Below are positions 1 to 8,973 of a stretch of DNA of 64,000 nt, in pieces (position 1 is the stretch's first letter; each line of letters begins with the position of its first letter). The notes beneath the pieces were generated by a model. The model had not been told where the DNA came from. It saw nothing but the letters and a program-made list of their open reading frames with translations, and searched no databases. This stretch comes from Hyphomonas beringensis. Lineage in GTDB: Bacteria; Pseudomonadota; Alphaproteobacteria; Caulobacterales; Hyphomonadaceae. The position numbers and the translations under genes are program-made. Location of the stretch: the NCBI RefSeq assembly GCF_000682755.1, contig NZ_AWFF01000054.1, positions 1-64,000 on the forward strand. Direction: 5' to 3'.

Positions 1-1
1 C

Positions 2-37
2 GGCGACCAGGCCTTCATCATTCCGACGATGCAATGA
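2..37 (+). CDS. mmsA: C-terminal end of methylmalonate-semialdehyde dehydrogenase (partial)
   Basis: Only the last eleven codons are in the window, reading GDQAFIIPTMQ and then TGA. Many CoA-acylating methylmalonate-semialdehyde dehydrogenases end in a similar phenylalanine-x-x-PTM tail. The next three genes are the rest of the valine/isobutyrate pathway, which is the usual neighbourhood of mmsA. The enzyme would convert methylmalonate semialdehyde to propionyl-CoA in the cytoplasm. The call rests on a very short tail plus context and could be wrong. Confidence 0.45.
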   Translation, partial: GDQAFIIPTMQ

Positions 38-217
38 TTGCTCTGGGAACCTGGAGGGCTGGGACCACCAACATGGTGCTGACCGGCGGTGCGAGCCCTG
101 TCCTCCGATCCGCGCCTATTTTGTCTTCTTCCATGCGTCTCGGGGCTCACTTTGGCGTCCGCGCTGCGGGTCTCCAAGAACAAACCATGGCTCCAAATCT
201 GATTTACGCTGATTGAT

Positions 218-1351
218 ATGCTACTGGACGAACAGCAGAGCCTGATTGTGGATACCGCGAGGGCGTTTGCCTATGAAAGGCTCCGCCCCAACGCCGAGCG
301 ATGGGATCGTGAGAAGTGTCTCGATCGCGATGCCCTCAGTGCACTTGGGGAGCTTGGTTTCGGCGGTATTTATACGGATGAAGGGTATGGAGGATCCGGA
401 CTCGGACGTCTTGATGCGGCTTTGATCTTTGAACAACTCTCGCATGGTTGCATCAGCCATGCGGCTTTTCTCTCGATCCACAATATGGCGACCTGGATGA
501 TCGACCGGTTCGGTAGCGATGCGTTGCGGAGCAAATATGTTCCGCGCCTGTGCGCCGCCGACCTGATCGCTTCCTACTGCCTGACGGAACCGGGAGCGGG
601 GTCCGATGCTGCAAGTCTGCGTACCAGTGCGCGCCCGGACGGCGATAACTATGTTCTCAACGGCGCTAAAGTATTCATTTCGGGGGCCGGCTTCTCGGAT
701 ATCTATGTCGTCATGGCCAGAACGTCCGAAGAGGGAGCAAAAGGCATTTCGGCTTTTGTCGTGGAGAAGGACACGCCGGGCCTTTCATTCGGCAAGAACG
801 AAGAGAAGATGGGCTGGCGCGCTCAGCCCACAGCCATGGTCAATTTCGATGACTGCCGCATCCCGGCCAGCAATCGGATTGGCGAAGAAGGGCAAGGCTT
901 CAAGTTTGCCATGGCGGGTCTCGATGGCGGTCGCCTCAATATTGCCGCCTGTGCTTTGGGCGGCGCTCAGGATGCGCTAGACCGCTCCTTGGACTATGTC
1001 CGTGAGCGCAAGCAGTTCGGCCAGGCAATTGCTGATTTCCAAGCAACCCAGTTCAAACTAGCCGATATGGAAATCGAATTGCAAGCCGCGCGCGCGATGC
1101 TCTATCAGGCAGCCGAGCGTTTGGATGCAAAAACGCCTGATGCCACTACGCATTGTGCCATGGCCAAACGCTTCGTGACTGATACGGCCTTCAAGGTCGC
1201 AAATGACGCGCTGCAATTGCATGGTGGGTATGGCTATCTCGCTGACTATGAGGTCGAGCGGATTGTGCGGGATCTGCGCGTTCACCAGATACTCGAAGGC
1301 ACCAATGAAATCATGCGCGTCATCGTCTCGCGCGAGATGATGAAGAGGTAA
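218..1351 (+). CDS. Acyl-CoA dehydrogenase, probably isobutyryl-CoA dehydrogenase
   Basis: The 377-residue product is a full-length short-chain-type flavoprotein ACAD. TEPGAGSD at 123-130 is the FAD/substrate loop. The C-terminus carries ILEGTNEIM with the catalytic glutamate near residue 360, as in SCAD and isobutyryl-CoA dehydrogenases. It would oxidise isobutyryl-CoA to methacrylyl-CoA and pass electrons to ETF. It lies between the mmsA tail and genes for 3-hydroxyisobutyryl-CoA hydrolase (2-base gap) and 3-hydroxyisobutyrate dehydrogenase, so substrate assignment comes from context. About 180 bases before it hold no convincing gene, and the ribosome-binding site is weak. Confidence 0.88.
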   Translation: MLLDEQQSLIVDTARAFAYERLRPNAERWDREKCLDRDALSALGELGFGGIYTDEGYGGSGLGRLDAALIFEQLSHGCISHAAFLSIHNMATWMIDRFGSDALRSKYVPRLCAADLIASYCLTEPGAGSDAASLRTSARPDGDNYVLNGAKVFISGAGFSDIYVVMARTSEEGAKGISAFVVEKDTPGLSFGKNEEKMGWRAQPTAMVNFDDCRIPASNRIGEEGQGFKFAMAGLDGGRLNIAACALGGAQDALDRSLDYVRERKQFGQAIADFQATQFKLADMEIELQAARAMLYQAAERLDAKTPDATTHCAMAKRFVTDTAFKVANDALQLHGGYGYLADYEVERIVRDLRVHQILEGTNEIMRVIVSREMMKR

Positions 1352-1353
1352 GC

Positions 1354-2391
1354 ATGAGCGAACCAAGTGTTATCGCAAGGAAACAGGTGCGTGCTGGGCG
1401 CCTGACGCTCAATCGTCCGAAGGCGCTGCACGCGCTCAACTCAGATATGGTCAGCCAGCTGATGGATGCCCTGCTTGCCTGGCGCGATGATCCAGAGGTC
1501 GAGTTGGTTGTTCTCGACCATGCCGAAGGGACGCGCGGTTTCTGCGCAGGCGGAGATGTGCGCATGCTGGCCACCTCCGGCGCAGGAGATGGCCGGGAAG
1601 CACGCGCCTTCTTTGCCGCAGAATATCGTCTCAATGTGTTGATCAAGGAATATCCGAAGCCCTACGTCACGATCATGGATGGCATGACAATGGGCGGCGG
1701 GGTTGGCATTTCCGTTCATGGAACGCACCGGGTTGCGACGCCTAACACGGTATTCGCGATGCCTGAGAGCGGGATCGGCCTTTTCCCTGATGTCGGCGGA
1801 GGCTGGTTCCTGCCGCGTTTGGAAGGAGCTACCGGTATGTGGCTCGCCCTGACAGGCGCGCGGCTGAAAGCGGAAGACGTGCTCGCCGTAGGTGTTGCCA
1901 CACATTTTACAGAGGATGCCAGCGGGCTAGCTGATACGCTCTGCATAGAGGGCACCGCCGGGCTGACAGGGTTGAAGACAGACGCAGCGGCAAGCTTCTC
2001 CACACATCAGGGCGAGATCGATACCTGTTTCGGGAAGGCGTCTGTTGAAGAGATCGTGTCCTGCCTGGATGCTGGCTCTGAATGGGCGCAGAAGCAGGCT
2101 CAGGCGCTGGCAACGAAATCACCTCTGACCATGAAGGTCGCTCACCGCCAACTGCGTGAGGGTGGCGCCATGGAGAACTTCCGGGACAATATGAGGATGG
2201 AGTACCGGATCGGGGCGCGCATCGTGCGTACCGAGAACTTCCTGGAAGGCGTGAGGGCCGTTCTGATTGACCGGGATAACCAGCCCATCTGGAAACCCGA
2301 AAACCTCGCGGCGGTAACGCCCAGTCTAGTCGATACATTTTTTGCTCCGCTCGGTGCGGAGGAACTCGAATTCATTGGAGACGTCACATGA
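1354..2391 (+). CDS. 3-hydroxyisobutyryl-CoA hydrolase (crotonase family)
   Basis: The 345-residue crotonase-fold protein hydrolyses 3-hydroxyisobutyryl-CoA to free 3-hydroxyisobutyrate, the valine-pathway step after methacrylyl-CoA hydration. The oxyanion-hole segment FCAGGDVR is at 63-70. The MPESGIGLFPDVGG block at 136-149 contains the glutamate (138) and aspartate (146) typical of HIBCH rather than of plain enoyl-CoA hydratases. The extra C-terminal length (345 against about 260 residues) also fits HIBCH. It starts 2 bases after the ACAD stop and overlaps the next gene by 4 bases (ATGA), so the three are translationally coupled. No separate methacrylyl-CoA hydratase sits in this block. 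Confidence 0.88.
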   Translation: MSEPSVIARKQVRAGRLTLNRPKALHALNSDMVSQLMDALLAWRDDPEVELVVLDHAEGTRGFCAGGDVRMLATSGAGDGREARAFFAAEYRLNVLIKEYPKPYVTIMDGMTMGGGVGISVHGTHRVATPNTVFAMPESGIGLFPDVGGGWFLPRLEGATGMWLALTGARLKAEDVLAVGVATHFTEDASGLADTLCIEGTAGLTGLKTDAAASFSTHQGEIDTCFGKASVEEIVSCLDAGSEWAQKQAQALATKSPLTMKVAHRQLREGGAMENFRDNMRMEYRIGARIVRTENFLEGVRAVLIDRDNQPIWKPENLAAVTPSLVDTFFAPLGAEELEFIGDVT

Positions 2392-3278
2392 CACAAATTG
2401 CCTTTATCGGTCTTGGAAATATGGGCTCCGGTATGTGCGCAAATCTAGCGAAGGCTGGGTATGATGTCCGCGCCTTCGACCTGAACCCAGACGCAGTCAA
2501 GAAGGCAGAGGCCTCTGGCGCCAAGGGCGCGCCGTCGGTTGCTGATGCCGTTCGGGAGGCCGATGTCGTTGTCTCGATGCTGCCTGCCGGCAAGCATGTC
2601 CTGTCGGTCTATTTTGGCGATGACGGGGTTGCGGCTCATGCTGGACCGGGCAAGCTCTTTCTTGATTGTTCGACCATCTCTGTCGAGGATGCCCGTGAGG
2701 CCGCAGGAAAGGCGCAGGCAGCTGGCTTCCCGATGGTGGATGCCCCCGTCTCGGGCGGAACGGCGGCTGCGGATGCTGGTACGCTGACCTTCATGGTTGG
2801 TGGCCCCAAAGAGGCCTTCGACAAGGCAAAGCCCTTCCTGGATGTGATGGGCAAGAATGTCTTTCATGCTGGCGCTGCGGGAAACGGCCAGGTCGCCAAG
2901 ATCGCGAACAATATGCTGCTCGGAATTTCGATGATCGGTACCTGTGAGGCGTTTAATCTGGCCGCGAAACTCGGCCTCGACGCGCAAACCTTCTTCGATA
3001 TTTCCTCAACGGCGTCTGGCCAGTGCTGGTCGATGACAAGTTATTGCCCGGCGCCGGGGCCTGTACCAACCGCCCCGTCGAACCGTGACTACCAGCCAGG
3101 CTTTGCGATAGCGATGATGCTGAAGGACCTCAAACTGGCGCTTGCCTCCGCGCAAGGGGCCGACGCTGAGACACCGCTTGGACAGCTTGCTGAAGAAATC
3201 TACGCGAAGCTCGATGATGATGGTCATGGCGGCTTGGATTTTTCAGGTGTCATGAAGCGCCTGCAGGGAGCGCTCTAG
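2388..3278 (+). CDS. mmsB: 3-hydroxyisobutyrate dehydrogenase
   Basis: This 296-residue NAD-dependent beta-hydroxyacid dehydrogenase oxidises 3-hydroxyisobutyrate to methylmalonate semialdehyde, the substrate of MmsA. It has the Rossmann motif GLGNMG at 9-14, the substrate-binding block DAPVSGG at 118-124 and the catalytic lysine at about 171 in GNGQVAKIANN. Length is standard for the family. The ATG overlaps the end of the hydrolase gene. A second member of this family lies at 25520-26413, outside any valine context. Confidence 0.9.
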   Translation: MTQIAFIGLGNMGSGMCANLAKAGYDVRAFDLNPDAVKKAEASGAKGAPSVADAVREADVVVSMLPAGKHVLSVYFGDDGVAAHAGPGKLFLDCSTISVEDAREAAGKAQAAGFPMVDAPVSGGTAAADAGTLTFMVGGPKEAFDKAKPFLDVMGKNVFHAGAAGNGQVAKIANNMLLGISMIGTCEAFNLAAKLGLDAQTFFDISSTASGQCWSMTSYCPAPGPVPTAPSNRDYQPGFAIAMMLKDLKLALASAQGADAETPLGQLAEEIYAKLDDDGHGGLDFSGVMKRLQGAL

Positions 3279-3405
3279 CATAAGGAAAATGTTGAGTGGT
3301 CGCCATCATGAGTGAAGGGCAGGCTGATCTCCGGCTGTCTTTTGCCTATGCTGGCGCGAGCCATGTGGCAGCTTTTCATTTTTGTTAGCTGGGCGTCTCT
3401 CCAGC

Positions 3406-5037
3406 CTATTCGCTTTTGGCTTGGGCTCGAAGTTCCCGCCTCAGAACTTTACCGGTGGTTGTCATGGGAAGGGAGTCCACAAAACGGATCTCACGAGGGT
3501 ATTCATGCTTGGCAAGACGGTCCCGTACGGACTGTCGGATTTCGTCTGCCAAGGCATCGCTGGGCTCGTGTCCTGGTAACAAGGTGACGTAAGCCCGGAT
3601 GATCTCCGTACGCTCGGGATGCGGCACCCCGATGGCGGCTGCCATGCTGACAGCGGGGTGGCGGATGATTGCATCCTCGATCTCAGTTGGGCCGATGCGG
3701 TATCCTGAACTGGTAATCACGTCGTCGGCGCGCCCGTGGAACCAGTAGAAGCCATCTTCATCCTTGCTGGCCAGGTCTCCCGAAATCAGCCAGTCACCGA
3801 TGAATTTGCCCGCTGTCGCTTCGGGATTTCTCCAATACTCCAGCAGCATGACCGGGTCAGGATGTTTGAAACACAGATTACCGACCTCCCCAACGGGTAA
3901 TTCGTTGCCGTCATCGTCACGAATGCTGGCCTTGTGGCCGGGCAGGGGCGTGCCGAGCGAGCCGATCCGGTAGTGATTGAGCCCGCTGCAATTGCCAAGT
4001 GTCAAGTTTGCTTCAGTTTGGCCAAATCCCTCATTGATGGTGGCCTTGAACATCTCAAGCATTGACGTAAGCAGATCTCTGCCCACAGCTTCGCTTCCGC
4101 TGATGATGCTTCGAAGACGGACGTTATGTGCGTCTATCAGGCTGGCATACGGCTTCAGAAGTTTCATCATTGTTGGTGTCAGAAAGGCATTCCTGATTGA
4201 GTGTTCGCCCATCATGCGCATTGTCAATTCAGGGTCGAAGCCTGCCATAGGGAATACGAGAATCGGCGTTCCGTAATTCCACCCACAGAGCAGGGTGTTG
4301 CCGAGACCGCCCATCCAGGCCCAATCTGCCGGGGACCACATCTTGTCACCTGGCTGAGGGTACAGATCGAACAGAACTTCGGCGCCAGGCAGATGACCGA
4401 ACAATACCTGGTGGCCATGAAGCGTGCCCTTTGGCCAGCCGGTTGTTCCGGAGGTGTAGTTGATGAGCGCAGGCGTATCCGGGGAAAACATCAGTGTTGT
4501 GAACTGGTCTGACGCTTTGTTCAGCGTTTCATGGAACGGCAGGGCGCCACCTTCGGGAGAGCCATCAATTACAAAGACATGCTCAAGACTTGGTGCGAGC
4601 GCTTTCGCCTCCAGCACTTTCGGCAGGTTGGCCTGGTCGGTCACGACAGCCCGGATTTCCGCATTGTTCAGCCTGTATTCCAGACCGTCGACACCGAACA
4701 GGATCGAGGTGGGAACCGTAATGAGGCCTGCTTTCCAGCCGCCCACATGCGAGATGGCCGTTATAGGGTGCTGGGGCAGCAGAACCATAAGCCGGTCGCC
4801 CTGATTGAGACCGAGGCCGGTCAGTACATTGGCAAACTGATTGGCTCGCTGCTGGATCTCCCGGAACGTATAGGTTCTCACGTCCGCGCCGACATGATGG
4901 ATCAGTGCGATCTTGTCAGGATCTTCCGCATGACGGTCGCAAATCTGATGCGCAATATTGCACCGTTCCGGCAGGTTCCAGCGGAAGTTGTCATAGATTT
5001 CGGAATATGTCGCGGCGGGTTTGATAAGGCGTTCCAT
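3406..5037 (-). CDS. AMP-dependent acyl-CoA synthetase (medium-chain or aromatic acid type)
   Basis: The 543-residue adenylate-forming ligase would activate a carboxylic acid to its CoA thioester with ATP. The phosphate-binding loop NYTSGTTGWPKG is at 193-204, the ADP-forming hinge region is seen in SGYRIGPTEIED, and the catalytic lysine is near 530 in TTGKVLRRELR. Overall it resembles the MACS / 2-aminobenzoate-CoA ligase branch. It follows the MaoC hydratase gene on the same strand with a 70-base gap and converges on the valine module. Isobutyrate, benzoate-like or medium-chain acids are all possible substrates; the sequence alone does not decide. Confidence 0.85.
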   Translation of the reverse strand: MERLIKPAATYSEIYDNFRWNLPERCNIAHQICDRHAEDPDKIALIHHVGADVRTYTFREIQQRANQFANVLTGLGLNQGDRLMVLLPQHPITAISHVGGWKAGLITVPTSILFGVDGLEYRLNNAEIRAVVTDQANLPKVLEAKALAPSLEHVFVIDGSPEGGALPFHETLNKASDQFTTLMFSPDTPALINYTSGTTGWPKGTLHGHQVLFGHLPGAEVLFDLYPQPGDKMWSPADWAWMGGLGNTLLCGWNYGTPILVFPMAGFDPELTMRMMGEHSIRNAFLTPTMMKLLKPYASLIDAHNVRLRSIISGSEAVGRDLLTSMLEMFKATINEGFGQTEANLTLGNCSGLNHYRIGSLGTPLPGHKASIRDDDGNELPVGEVGNLCFKHPDPVMLLEYWRNPEATAGKFIGDWLISGDLASKDEDGFYWFHGRADDVITSSGYRIGPTEIEDAIIRHPAVSMAAAIGVPHPERTEIIRAYVTLLPGHEPSDALADEIRQSVRDRLAKHEYPREIRFVDSLPMTTTGKVLRRELRAQAKSE

Positions 5038-5107
5038 TCAGGTGTTTCCAGTAATCTGGTGTGGGCAGAGGGTTTGAGTTCGGATGCTTTCAGGAGACGG
5101 AACAAAC

Positions 5108-5986
5108 TCAAGCTGACAAGATGGTTTTGCCGCTGCGGACGGCAACGATATTACGGTCCTCGATTCGAGCTTCAAATGAGACAGTTTCCCCATCTTTCCA
5201 TAGGTCGATGGATAGAACTTCCCCGGGATAGACCGGGGAAGAGAAGCGTGCCTCGTGATGGATGATCCTTGATGGATCGAGATCACAAAATTCGGTCAGA
5301 ACTGCGCGGCAGCAGATGGCAAAGCTACAAAGGCCGTGAAGAATCGGCCGCGGAAAACCGGCAGCGATTGCGGTATCCGGATCCGCGTGAAGCGGGTTAA
5401 GATCACCCGACAGACGATAAAGCAGTGCCTGATTAGGTGTTGTCGCAATGCGAACAGTGCGGTCGGGCGCTCGTTCTGGTGGCTGGTGAGGCTTAGGTTG
5501 TTCTATTTGAGGGCCGCCGAACCCACCTTCAGCCCGCGCGAAAGCTGTTGTCCGGATCGTCGCGAGGGGCTTCGTATCCCCATCGAGCGTCATTATCTTT
5601 TCATGGGAGAAGACGGCGCCCCGTCCTTCGCCCTTGTCCCACGCGCCAACCATCTTGCTGGTTGCGTTAACCTGGCCGATGAAGGGCAGGGGGCGGTGCA
5701 GGGTAATCGCTTGCTCGCCATGAAGGACGTATCTGTAGTCGATGCCGACATCTTCCATTGCATTGCCATGGAAGCCAACGGCGATGGGAAATGTCGGAAA
5801 GACTTTCAACCCGTCTTCGTAGGCAAACTTCAGCTCTTCACAGTTCATAGGACCCTGCGCCAAGCCGATACCCAACGCATAAATAATGACGTCTTTTTCG
5901 GTCCATTCGTGCCGGGCGGATTTCGTCAAAGCCATGATGCGCTCATAGTCAATCGGAGGGAGAGACGGATCTCTCTTGAATGCCAT
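5108..5986 (-). CDS. MaoC-family enoyl-CoA hydratase (double hot-dog, 2-enoyl-CoA hydratase 2 type)
   Basis: The 292-residue protein has the two-hot-dog architecture of (R)-specific 2-enoyl-CoA hydratase 2, as in the hydratase part of eukaryotic multifunctional enzyme type 2 and actinobacterial steroid side-chain hydratases. The catalytic signature GDLNPLHADP lies at 194-203 with Asp195 and His200, followed by the conserved ILHGLC segment. It would hydrate trans-2-enoyl-CoA to the (R)-3-hydroxyacyl-CoA in a beta-oxidation sequence. A good GGAGAGGA ribosome-binding site precedes the ATG. It is the first gene of a minus-strand pair with the downstream acyl-CoA synthetase. Confidence 0.85.
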   Translation of the reverse strand: MAFKRDPSLPPIDYERIMALTKSARHEWTEKDVIIYALGIGLAQGPMNCEELKFAYEDGLKVFPTFPIAVGFHGNAMEDVGIDYRYVLHGEQAITLHRPLPFIGQVNATSKMVGAWDKGEGRGAVFSHEKIMTLDGDTKPLATIRTTAFARAEGGFGGPQIEQPKPHQPPERAPDRTVRIATTPNQALLYRLSGDLNPLHADPDTAIAAGFPRPILHGLCSFAICCRAVLTEFCDLDPSRIIHHEARFSSPVYPGEVLSIDLWKDGETVSFEARIEDRNIVAVRSGKTILSA

Positions 5987-6177
5987 GGTAGTATCCTCTC
6001 CCTTTATCTGTTCCGCGAATGTTGCGGTCGCTTTTTCAGTTGTTGATCTATCCTAGACGCTGATGCGAACGAGATCAAAACATTTGCTTTATTCTGGGCT
6101 GATTTGCGAGCAATGCGAATGGGCTCGGTTCAGCGCGGATGTGTCTTTTCGGCGCATTTTTACCGAGGCGGCAGGAG

Positions 6178-6193
6178 CCTGCATTAATGCAGG
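6178..6193. promoter_or_regulatory. Perfect 16-base palindrome, candidate operator
   Basis: CCTGCATTAATGCAGG reads identically on both strands. It lies in the divergent gap between the MaoC/synthetase and ACAD operons, about 190 bases from the MaoC start. No regulator gene is adjacent, so the binding protein is unknown. Confidence 0.4.
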
Positions 6194-6392
6194 TGTGATC
6201 TGCAATTTTTTGCTGTTTATCAGCAAACTCACAGATGGTAGCTGACAAGTAAAGCAGATGTACTACCGCTTTGCCGCCTGTGGGACCTGTTAGGGGGCGT
6301 TCGTGTGGCAGGCCCTTCTGGAAGTAGTTGAGGTTCCTGTTTTCGGGGAACAACCTGTATCGCCAAACCTCCGTGCGATGCAGGTGAACACT

Positions 6393-6442
6393 TGGCGCCC
6401 GCGCAATGCTAATGGTCCTCAATCCGCGGGCGCCACTTTTTT
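6393..6442 (+). terminator. Rho-independent terminator-like hairpin in a gene-free region
   Basis: Arms TGGCGCCCGCG (6393-6403) and CGCGGGCGCCA (6425-6435) pair perfectly over 11 bases around a 21-base loop and are followed by C and six T. The shape is that of an intrinsic terminator reading plus. There is no annotated plus-strand gene upstream of it in this gap, so it may end a small RNA or act in the leader of the ACAD mRNA. Confidence 0.55.
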
Positions 6443-6658
6443 CAACCAGTTCCCCGGCCTCAGTCTACTGCCCTGCGTGCCATCGGCGCATAAACATTCT
6501 GAGGTGCGATAAAGAGCTTGAGGATACTGATGTCTTTCTCTTCAGATATGCTTCTAAAGGATCGGCTCCGCCTCTTGACCGAAATCAAAATGAATGTACT
6601 AAAACGACTTCTGGCAGTTCACTGATTTATAGGCCAGAAAACAAATCGGGCGGTATGG

Positions 6659-7735
6659 ATGATTGATTTCGAACTGACAGAGGACCAGAAAGCCGTTTGC
6701 GAGATGGTCCGCGATTTCACTGCAAATGAAGTCGCGCCACTCGCTCGCTCACAGGACACAGCTGGTGAACTGGATAGCGCCCTGATGGATGCGATCTGGC
6801 AGCTGGAAATCGTCCAGAGCCAATGCGAGCCGGATGGCCGCTCTGCGTTCCTGGCTGGACTTGTCCTGGAAGAGCTGGCTGCTGGAGACGCCTCAGTGGC
6901 GACGGCTGTGGCATCTACGATGGCTTACTGTTTGGCAATTACGGATCACGGCACGAGCGACCAGAGGCAAGCGTTGCAGGAGAGCCTCAAGGCCCCCGGA
7001 TTTCAGGCGTTATCGCTTGCCGTGATGGAGCCTTCATTCGGGTTCTCGATTGGTGGTCTGAAGACAGAAGCAGTTGCTTCCGGAGCCGGATTCCGTCTTC
7101 AGGGCGCAAAGTCCATGGTTCCTTTGGCATCGCGCTGCCGCAGTTTTCTTGTGGTTGCCCGCTATCAGGAAGGGGAAGCGGCATTCATTGTGCCGGCCGA
7201 TGCTGCTGGGGTTTTGGTTCGTGAGCCGTGCCAGACAGTCGGGTTGCGGCCGCTAGAGCTTTCCGAAGTTGTCTTCGACAATGTGGGAATTCCTCAGGGT
7301 GCGATGCTTGGTGGGTCCAATGGCAGCAATATTCAGAGTATTATTGATGCTAGCAGGACGGCGCAGGCTTGCATCATGACAGGGCTAAGCGCCGCTGTTC
7401 TGAATCATGTTGTCCCATATGTGAAGGAACGCATCGTGCACGGTACGCCGCTTGCCCAGAAGCAATCGGTTGCCTTCCGTGTCGCGGACATACGGATCGA
7501 CACCGAAGCAATGCGCTGGATGAACTGGCGGTCTGCTTGGGAAATTGAAACAGGACAGAACCCAACGCGGTTGTCAGCACTTAGTTATTCCTTCGCCGGA
7601 GAGAAGACGATGAAGATCGCCGATGAGGGCTTGCAGATGTTTGGGGGGCACGGCTTCGTCCAGGAGCATCCGCTTGAGATGTGGTATCGCAATGCACGCG
7701 CGATATCTGTGCTGGAAGGTGTCGCCGGCATTTGA
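6659..7735 (+). CDS. Acyl-CoA dehydrogenase, short variant
   Basis: The 358-residue ACAD has an N-terminal helical domain, a middle beta-domain and a C-terminal helical domain, with FGGHGFVQEHPLEMW and then ISVLEG placing the candidate catalytic glutamate at 353. The chain stops five residues later (GVAGI), where relatives normally continue about 15-20 residues. The usual TEPGAGSD loop is altered to VMEPSFGFS. With the next gene (30-base gap) it forms an ACAD pair, so a heteromeric flavoenzyme is plausible. The ATG at 6659 overlaps the end of an unrelated open frame, and the ribosome-binding site is GGGCGG-like. Confidence 0.8.
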   Translation: MIDFELTEDQKAVCEMVRDFTANEVAPLARSQDTAGELDSALMDAIWQLEIVQSQCEPDGRSAFLAGLVLEELAAGDASVATAVASTMAYCLAITDHGTSDQRQALQESLKAPGFQALSLAVMEPSFGFSIGGLKTEAVASGAGFRLQGAKSMVPLASRCRSFLVVARYQEGEAAFIVPADAAGVLVREPCQTVGLRPLELSEVVFDNVGIPQGAMLGGSNGSNIQSIIDASRTAQACIMTGLSAAVLNHVVPYVKERIVHGTPLAQKQSVAFRVADIRIDTEAMRWMNWRSAWEIETGQNPTRLSALSYSFAGEKTMKIADEGLQMFGGHGFVQEHPLEMWYRNARAISVLEGVAGI

Positions 7736-7765
7736 GCCGGTTATCGATACAGAGGAACGCAACAA

Positions 7766-8932
7766 ATGGTTGATTTCAGCCTGACCGAGACGGACAAGAA
7801 ACTGATTGATCTTGTCCGAGAGGAAAACGAGATTGGCCGGGCATTCGCACGCGAACTGGACCGGACAATGGAAATCGAGCCGTCGCGGCTGCGTGGGGTT
7901 CATCCCGCAGTTGCTGATCGTGAAGATCCGTTTGAGCTGCTTGAAGGCGTGCATGAGGAAACCAGTGGTCTCGTAATCGCTGAGGCGCTGATGTTCATGG
8001 CCAGCGCCCAGGATGTGGAGTTGCGGGATGTCGGGGGACATGAGGCCTTTGGCTCCATGGTGCTCAGGAACTTCGGGACAGATGTGCAAAAGGAAAAGTA
8101 CGGGCATTTGAACCTGGCGATTGGGATCACCGAGCCTGATGCCGGATCGGACCCCGGAGCGATGCGTTCGTACGCCCGATATGATCAGGAGACAGATGAG
8201 TACGTCCTGAACGGCGAGAAGATCTTTATCTCGTTCTTTAACAAGTTTGACGGCGCTGTGGCGCTGGTGAAGGTGGCTGGGAAAGACGGCTCGCGACCGG
8301 AGTTTGGTACATTCGTTCTTGTCAAAGGCGCACCGGGGCTGATCGAATCTCCGCAGATGCGTAAGCTCGGTGTTAGAAAGCATGAATTGTCTGGGTTCGT
8401 GATGCAGGATTTGCGCGTCCCGGCTGTCGCGCGTCTGGATGCGGACTTCGGCAAGACTCTCAGCAACTTCAATCACAATCGTCCGATTGTCTCAGCCGTC
8501 GCTCTGGCGTCGTGCCGGTCGCTACTTGATTTTACGCGCGACAAACTGAAAGCCGCGGGCGTGGAGCTTGACTATACACAGGGAACTTCCGGGCGGAGCG
8601 CTCTCGTCGACCGGTTCATCCGTCTGGAAAGTCTTTGGGAGGCGTCTTGGGGAACCGTTATGCGTGCCAAGTGGCTGGAGCATAAGCAGGGCATGTATTC
8701 AAATGGGTATCGCACGGAGGCTTCGATTGCGAAGGCGATGGGGGCAAAAGCAGCGCGTGATATCACGCAGGGATGTCTTGAAATACTTGGGCCAGAATCT
8801 TTGTCAGAAGAGTATTTGGCGGAGAAGTGGTTCCGCGATGTTCGTATTGCAGACATCTATGAGGGGGCGGGTGAGATTCAACGAGTTCTCATCGCCCGGG
8901 ATATCTTCGGTTACAAGAAAGAGCTGAGCTAA
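7766..8932 (+). CDS. Acyl-CoA dehydrogenase
   Basis: The 388-residue ACAD has ITEPDAGSDPGAM as the FAD loop and IYEGAGEIQR near the C-terminus, with the catalytic glutamate at about 366, so it keeps the residues that its upstream neighbour has partly lost. An AGAGGAACG ribosome-binding site precedes the ATG. It sits between the short ACAD and an SDR on the plus strand, consistent with dehydrogenation of a CoA-activated intermediate followed by hydroxyacyl oxidation. The substrate is unknown. Confidence 0.83.
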   Translation: MVDFSLTETDKKLIDLVREENEIGRAFARELDRTMEIEPSRLRGVHPAVADREDPFELLEGVHEETSGLVIAEALMFMASAQDVELRDVGGHEAFGSMVLRNFGTDVQKEKYGHLNLAIGITEPDAGSDPGAMRSYARYDQETDEYVLNGEKIFISFFNKFDGAVALVKVAGKDGSRPEFGTFVLVKGAPGLIESPQMRKLGVRKHELSGFVMQDLRVPAVARLDADFGKTLSNFNHNRPIVSAVALASCRSLLDFTRDKLKAAGVELDYTQGTSGRSALVDRFIRLESLWEASWGTVMRAKWLEHKQGMYSNGYRTEASIAKAMGAKAARDITQGCLEILGPESLSEEYLAEKWFRDVRIADIYEGAGEIQRVLIARDIFGYKKELS

Positions 8933-8973
8933 AAGGCTTCGTCTTTATACAAATGCACAGCCAAGGTGGCGAT

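Larger units (their letters stand above)
5987..6658. other. 672-base divergent intergenic region without a supported gene
   Basis: This gap separates the minus-strand MaoC gene from the plus-strand ACAD at 6659. It holds a perfect 16-base palindrome (6178-6193), a strong hairpin followed by seven pyrimidines (6393-6442) and a 13-base word shared with another promoter (6074-6086). Open frames inside it (for example 6063-6245 and 6303-6512) resemble nothing I know and have no good ribosome-binding site. A small RNA or a long leader ending at the hairpin is possible. Confidence 0.5.

Noticed and set aside
34-216. 60-residue open frame before the first ACAD
   Set aside because: It starts inside the mmsA tail in another frame, has no ribosome-binding site and no recognisable composition or family.
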